DNA of 64,000 nucleotides from Rhodothermus marinus DSM 4252 (GTDB lineage Bacteria; Bacteroidota; Rhodothermia; Rhodothermales; Rhodothermaceae), in the NCBI RefSeq assembly GCF_000024845.1, contig NC_013501.1, forward strand, positions 2,150,874-2,214,873, read 5' to 3'. A program made the position numbers and the translations under genes. The notes below the pieces were generated by a model. That model did no database searches. It had not been told where the DNA came from and saw only the letters and a list, made by a program, of their open reading frames with translations. This document shows positions 60,462 to 64,000 of the stretch, one piece after another. Within the stretch, counting starts at the first letter, position 1. Every line of letters begins with the position of its first letter.

Positions 60462-61836
60462 GGTCCGCAGCGGAACGTTCCGGACGCGCGGCCGGTCGCT
60501 CGACGAACGGGCAGGGTCCCTGCGCGCGGGCGCGCTCCAGCAGCACCGACGGCTCGGGCAAGCGGACTTCCTGCGCCTCTTCGCAGCTCGGGCGGCTGAA
60601 GAGTTGCGCCAGCAGTTGAACGCCCCGCACAAAGTCAATGCTGTCCGGATCGATGCTCTTGAGCCGCACGATGGGAATGGCCAGCAGCTTCTGCATGATG
60701 GAACGCGTCAGCCGGTCCAGCTCTTCCCGGTCGATTTCTGAAAAGCGTCGGTGGTGGCGTTCGATCTCCTGGCGCCGGATCGTCTCGAACGTGTCACGAA
60801 TGGTCTGGATGACCGGCTGCAGCGCCTGCTGGTGGAAGTACCAGGTGACGAACTCGTGCAACAGTTCGTCGCAGATCTGTCGGGCCTGTCGGGCGGCCTC
60901 GCGGCGCCGGGCTTCCACGGCGGCCTGGCGTGCCTTGACGGCGTCCAGATCCAGCACTCGGTAGCCGGGCAGCCGATCGATGGCCGGATCGATGTTGCGC
61001 GGTACGGAAAGGTCGATGAGCAGCAGCGCATGCTCCCGGCAGCGCGGCGGCACCATGTCGGCCGTCAGAACCGGCTCCGGCGCACCGGTGGCCACGATCA
61101 CCAGGTCGCACTGCGTCAGTACTTCGGCCCGCCGTTCCCAGGGAATGAGCTGCTCGCCGGGCTGCGCCAGTTCCTCCGCACGCCGATGGGTGCGGTTGGT
61201 CAGCATCAGCACGGAAGGCGCCAGCGCACGCAGCGCCTCCAGCGTCAACCGGGCCATCTCGCCGGCGCCCATCACCAGCACGCGCACCCCTTCCAGGTCT
61301 GGCTGACCCCGACGGGCAAAATAACGCCGGGCAGCCTGCACGGCCACACCCGCCACCGACGTAGTGCCCTGATGCAGGCTCGTCTCGGAAGCCACCCGCT
61401 TAGCGGCCCGGAAGGCGCTGTGCAGCAGCCGGTGCATGACGGTGCCCACGCTGCCAGCCTCGACCGCCAGCCGGTAATCTTCTTTGATCTGCGAGAAGAT
61501 CTGCGCATCGCCCAGCACCTGCGAGCGCAACCCGCAGGTCACCTCCAGCACGTGGCGCAGGGCCGCCTCGTCCTGAAAGTGGAAGCTCTCGGCCTCCGGC
61601 CAGGAGCGTCCGGCATGCCGGCTGAGCAGGGTTCGCACCGCCGCCACGTCTTCGTCGGTGCCGTAGAGATAGGCCTCCGTCCGGTTACAGGTCGAAACCA
61701 GCAACAGCTCCCCTTCGTGCGCTTCCATCCAGACGGCGTACAACCTGCGCTTGGCTTCCCGATCCAGCGCAAACGCCTCGCGCACTCCTACCGAGGCCGT
61801 CTCGTGGTTCAGACCCAGCGCGTGGAACCCCTGCAT
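60454..61836 (-). CDS. hemA: glutamyl-tRNA reductase
   Basis: A 460-residue enzyme reducing glutamyl-tRNA to glutamate-1-semialdehyde, the first step of C5-pathway tetrapyrrole synthesis. The nucleophile Cys50 is in LLVSTCNRTEAYLYG. Other marks: GLRSQVLGDAQIFSQIKEDY near 112-131, SLHQGTTSVAGVAVQ near 167-181, the NADPH motif VLVMGAGEMARL near 199-210, and a long helical C-terminus. ATG 61836 is chosen: the frame is open to 62109 but adds a non-family leader. A divergent peptidase starts 179 bases away. hemB and hemL are not in the window. Confidence 0.97.
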   Translation of the reverse strand: MQGFHALGLNHETASVGVREAFALDREAKRRLYAVWMEAHEGELLLVSTCNRTEAYLYGTDEDVAAVRTLLSRHAGRSWPEAESFHFQDEAALRHVLEVTCGLRSQVLGDAQIFSQIKEDYRLAVEAGSVGTVMHRLLHSAFRAAKRVASETSLHQGTTSVAGVAVQAARRYFARRGQPDLEGVRVLVMGAGEMARLTLEALRALAPSVLMLTNRTHRRAEELAQPGEQLIPWERRAEVLTQCDLVIVATGAPEPVLTADMVPPRCREHALLLIDLSVPRNIDPAIDRLPGYRVLDLDAVKARQAAVEARRREAARQARQICDELLHEFVTWYFHQQALQPVIQTIRDTFETIRRQEIERHHRRFSEIDREELDRLTRSIMQKLLAIPIVRLKSIDPDSIDFVRGVQLLAQLFSRPSCEEAQEVRLPEPSVLLERARAQGPCPFVERPAARPERSAADHA

Positions 61837-62014
61837 GTTACCCTGCGCCAATTTCTCCTTTTTGAGTCCTGAATTTACGGACAAAGGCCGTCGGGGTTCG
61901 TGAATCCCTGTAAAAGGTTGCATCCCGTCCGGGCTGGCAAGCTTCGGGCCACCCTTTTTTCTCGGCCCCGCGTTATCTTTTCCAGGACTGAAAGTTTCAA
62001 AACGCACCGGATCC

Positions 62015-63133
62015 ATGTCGCAGACACCCCATGCGAAACGACTGGCGCGCCTGCAGCAGCTCCTGCAGGAAGCCGACATAGACGCCGTGGCCCTGAATGC
62101 CAGTCCCACGCTGACCTACCTGACGGGCCTCGAAGTGCACCTGTCGGAGCGACCGGTGGTGGGCATCTTTCCCGCTTCGGGAAAGCCGGCCCTGGTGCTT
62201 CCCGAACTGGAGACCGGCAAGCTGGCGTCGCTTCCGGTGGCGCTCGAAGCCTTTCCCTATGGCGAAAACCCGGACGCCTGGCCTGACGCGTTCGCACAGG
62301 CGCTGCGCTTCTGTGGCCTGACGCGGGCGCAGCTCGGCGTTGAGCCGCAGTGGTTTCGGTTTCTGGAGCTTCGGTTGCTGGAAAAAGCCGCGCCGGAGGT
62401 GCGCGTCACTTCGGCCGAGCCGGTGATCATGCGCCTGCGCAGCCAGAAAGACGCGGCCGAGGTGGCCGCCACGCGCCGGGCGCTGGACGTTGCCTGGCGC
62501 GCGCTCGAAGCGACGCTGCCGGTAATCCGGCCGGGCGTCACCGAACGGGACGTGGCGGCCGAACTGACGCTGCAGCTGCTGCGGGCCGGTAGCGATCCAG
62601 CGCTGCCGTTTTCGCCCATCGTGGCTTTCGGGCCGGAAAGCGCCAACCCGCACGCCGTGCCCGGCGACCGGCCACTGACGCCACCCACGCTCATTCTGAT
62701 CGACTGGGGCGCACGCGTCGAGGGCTACTGCGCCGACCTGACGCGCATGTTCGCCTTCGGTCCGCTCGACGACGAACTGGACCGCATCGTCCAGATCGTG
62801 CTGGAGGCCAACGAGGCGGCCCGGGCCCGCGTCGCACCGAGCGTACCGGCCGGCGAGGTGGACCGCGCCGCCCGCCAGGTGATCGAACAGGCGGGCTACG
62901 GCCCCTACTTCATCCACCGCACCGGCCACGGACTGGGACTGGAGATCCACGAGCCCCCGTACATCCGGGGCGACAACTCCGAGCTGCTGGCGCCGGGCAT
63001 GCTCTTTACCATCGAGCCCGGCATCTACCTGACGGGACACGGCGGCGCCCGCGTCGAAGACGACGTGCTCGTCACCGAGACAGGCGCCGAAACGCTCAGC
63101 GACTACCCGCGCACGCTGCGCCGCCTGGATTAA
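62015..63133 (+). CDS. M24 metallopeptidase (Xaa-Pro aminopeptidase/dipeptidase type)
   Basis: A 372-residue pita-bread-fold peptidase. The N-terminal creatinase-like domain has LTYLTGLEVHLSERPV near 31-46. The catalytic domain has dimetal ligands in LIDWGARVEGYCADLTR (two Asp near 229 and 240), HRTGHGLGLEIHEPPYI (His near 308), TIEPGIYL (Glu near 332), and VEDDVLVTE (Glu near 348). A proline-specific enzyme is probable, since members are Xaa-Pro aminopeptidases or prolidases; the exact type is open. Its stop overlaps the convergent RuBisCO-like gene by 3 bases. Confidence 0.93.
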   Translation: MSQTPHAKRLARLQQLLQEADIDAVALNASPTLTYLTGLEVHLSERPVVGIFPASGKPALVLPELETGKLASLPVALEAFPYGENPDAWPDAFAQALRFCGLTRAQLGVEPQWFRFLELRLLEKAAPEVRVTSAEPVIMRLRSQKDAAEVAATRRALDVAWRALEATLPVIRPGVTERDVAAELTLQLLRAGSDPALPFSPIVAFGPESANPHAVPGDRPLTPPTLILIDWGARVEGYCADLTRMFAFGPLDDELDRIVQIVLEANEAARARVAPSVPAGEVDRAARQVIEQAGYGPYFIHRTGHGLGLEIHEPPYIRGDNSELLAPGMLFTIEPGIYLTGHGGARVEDDVLVTETGAETLSDYPRTLRRLD

Positions 63134-64000
63134 GCGAGATCCGGATCGGAAAGTGCGGCGGCAGCCTCGGCCACACTCTCGACCAGGGCACGTGCCCGGG
63201 CCGTCAGTTCCGGTCCCGGATGAGCCCGGAGCAGGCTACCGCCGATGAGCAGCATGACGTCGCGCCCGAAGAACTCAACCAGTTCGCGCGCCCGCTCCAC
63301 CTGCATCCCACCGGCCGGCACCGGCAGCGCCGGCCGGTACGGTCCCCAGGGCTGGCGTGCCCGCTCGGCCAGTGCCCGGCATGTCGCCCGACTGTAGCTG
63401 AACCGTCCGCCAAAGCTCGGGAAGATGATCATGTCGGCCCCGTACAGACGGAACAGCTTCCCGAGCAACGTTTCAGGCAGGATGCGCTGCGCGCCGGCAA
63501 AGCTGGGATGGGCCAGCACGGGCACCTCCAGATGCCGCGTGACCAGCTCGTAGAAGAACGGCAATCCCAGCAACATGGGCGCCAGCAGCACGGCCCCCAC
63601 GCCACACTGCTGGGCGATTTCCGCCTGGCGCAGCACCTGCGAAGGCGTTCCCGACAGGCTGGGTGCGTACACGACGCGCCTGCCGGTGCGCGCCGACACC
63701 TCCTGCACCACTTCCTGGCAGCGCCGCACGCGCTCCTCGAACGGGGCAAACGGATGATCGGCCCAGTAGTGATCGTCCTTGATCACGTCGATACCGCCCT
63801 CGGCCAGACTCCGGCACAGTACCGCCAGCTCGTCCACCGAAAGACCCACCGGCTTCAGCGCCGAGGCCGTCAGCGGCCGATCGTGCACGCCCAGCAATGC
63901 CCGCACCCCTTCGATCCCGAATCGGGGGCCGGGGAAGCGATCGAACAGCGCAGGCGGCAGCTCGAAGTCTTCCAGTATGACCTGTTCGTGCAGCGAGGCG
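63130..64000 (-). CDS. RuBisCO-like protein (form IV), 5' end beyond the window
   Basis: About 289 C-terminal residues are present; the frame stays open to base 64000, beyond the GTG at 63906. FPGPRFGIEGVRALLG and ASALKPVGLS match the start of the RuBisCO large-subunit barrel. Next come GGIDVIKDDH (the loop holding the usual carbamylated Lys), VLLAPMLLGLPFF, VLAHPSFAGA, LLGKLFRLYGAD, FPSFGGRFSYS, VPAGGMQ, and LIGGSLLRAHPG. The Lys is kept but the Glu next to it in the metal site is His, and the loop motifs differ from carboxylating enzymes. So a form IV protein, probably in sulfur/methionine salvage or a related enolase-type reaction. Confidence 0.9.
   Translation of the reverse strand, partial: ASLHEQVILEDFELPPALFDRFPGPRFGIEGVRALLGVHDRPLTASALKPVGLSVDELAVLCRSLAEGGIDVIKDDHYWADHPFAPFEERVRRCQEVVQEVSARTGRRVVYAPSLSGTPSQVLRQAEIAQQCGVGAVLLAPMLLGLPFFYELVTRHLEVPVLAHPSFAGAQRILPETLLGKLFRLYGADMIIFPSFGGRFSYSRATCRALAERARQPWGPYRPALPVPAGGMQVERARELVEFFGRDVMLLIGGSLLRAHPGPELTARARALVESVAEAAAALSDPDLA

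Overview
The window is chromosomal DNA from a thermophilic, high-GC member of the Rhodothermota (Bacteroidota/FCB group). It is almost certainly Rhodothermus: the 621-residue branching enzyme at 55831-57696 has the length and sequence I associate with the well-studied Rhodothermus enzyme. Supporting signs are a protein with a type IX secretion (T9SS) C-terminal sorting domain, a TonB-dependent receptor with a carboxypeptidase-regulatory-like domain, a propeller-type sensor kinase, LytTR signalling and many outer-membrane barrels. About 58 protein genes or gene remnants and one tRNA are called. Genes are mostly packed, with ATGA-type overlaps, and run in strand blocks.

Region by region: 1-2254 holds a NIF3-family protein (cut by the window edge) and an MFS transporter. 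2239-6803 is accessory-looking DNA around a tRNA-Arg(CCT). It has low-GC stretches, a PD40 lipoprotein, a short secreted peptide that looks truncated, a gene with an in-frame amber codon, a surface protein built of 16-residue glycine repeats, and a VapBC-like pair coupled to aroC. 6800-13782 is aroC, htrA, plsC and a 1074-residue propeller histidine kinase. 14061-16041 holds a tiny repeat lipoprotein, a GT4 glycosyltransferase and a secreted thioredoxin. 16110-22049 runs on the minus strand: sulfate activation (sat-cysC), an SLC13 permease, then UDP-glucuronate decarboxylase and UDP-glucose dehydrogenase for sugar-nucleotide supply. 22478-24434 is a LytS/LytR-type pair. 24689-34072 is cell-envelope material: a T9SS cargo, a TonB receptor, a DUF5723 barrel and a large lipoprotein. 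34197-39588 has a PLP enzyme, WbqC, a GT2 transferase, LapA, CorA and an LD-carboxypeptidase. 39683-41952 is purN-purH. 42419-45754 is mreB-mreC-PBP4, a cell-shape and peptidoglycan block. 45824-48854 is hslV, a NYN/LOTUS-like gene, then hslU. 48883-53270 has a FemAB/GNAT-like protein, a flippase, a cupin and a SPOR lipoprotein. 53314-57696 is the divergent glgX/glgB pair for glycogen. 57769-58361 is a DUF433/DUF5615 toxin-antitoxin-like pair. 58373-61836 is the hemA-hemC-hemD-yjbQ operon. The window ends with an M24 peptidase and a RuBisCO-like protein that runs off the edge.

The best leads beyond routine annotation are these: (1) a diverged, structured intergenic repeat (42150-42316 and 52401-52530) whose small hairpin shows three compensatory base-pair changes between the two copies; (2) a NYN-domain gene between hslV and hslU whose usual catalytic acidic motif is altered; (3) a toxin-antitoxin pair with low GC joined by ATGA to aroC; (4) a 16-residue repeat surface protein with alternating repeat types; (5) a low-GC patch inside the propeller of the large sensor kinase; (6) a RuBisCO-like protein with a changed metal-ligand position. 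No CRISPR array, rRNA, complete insertion sequence, integrase or replication origin was seen.
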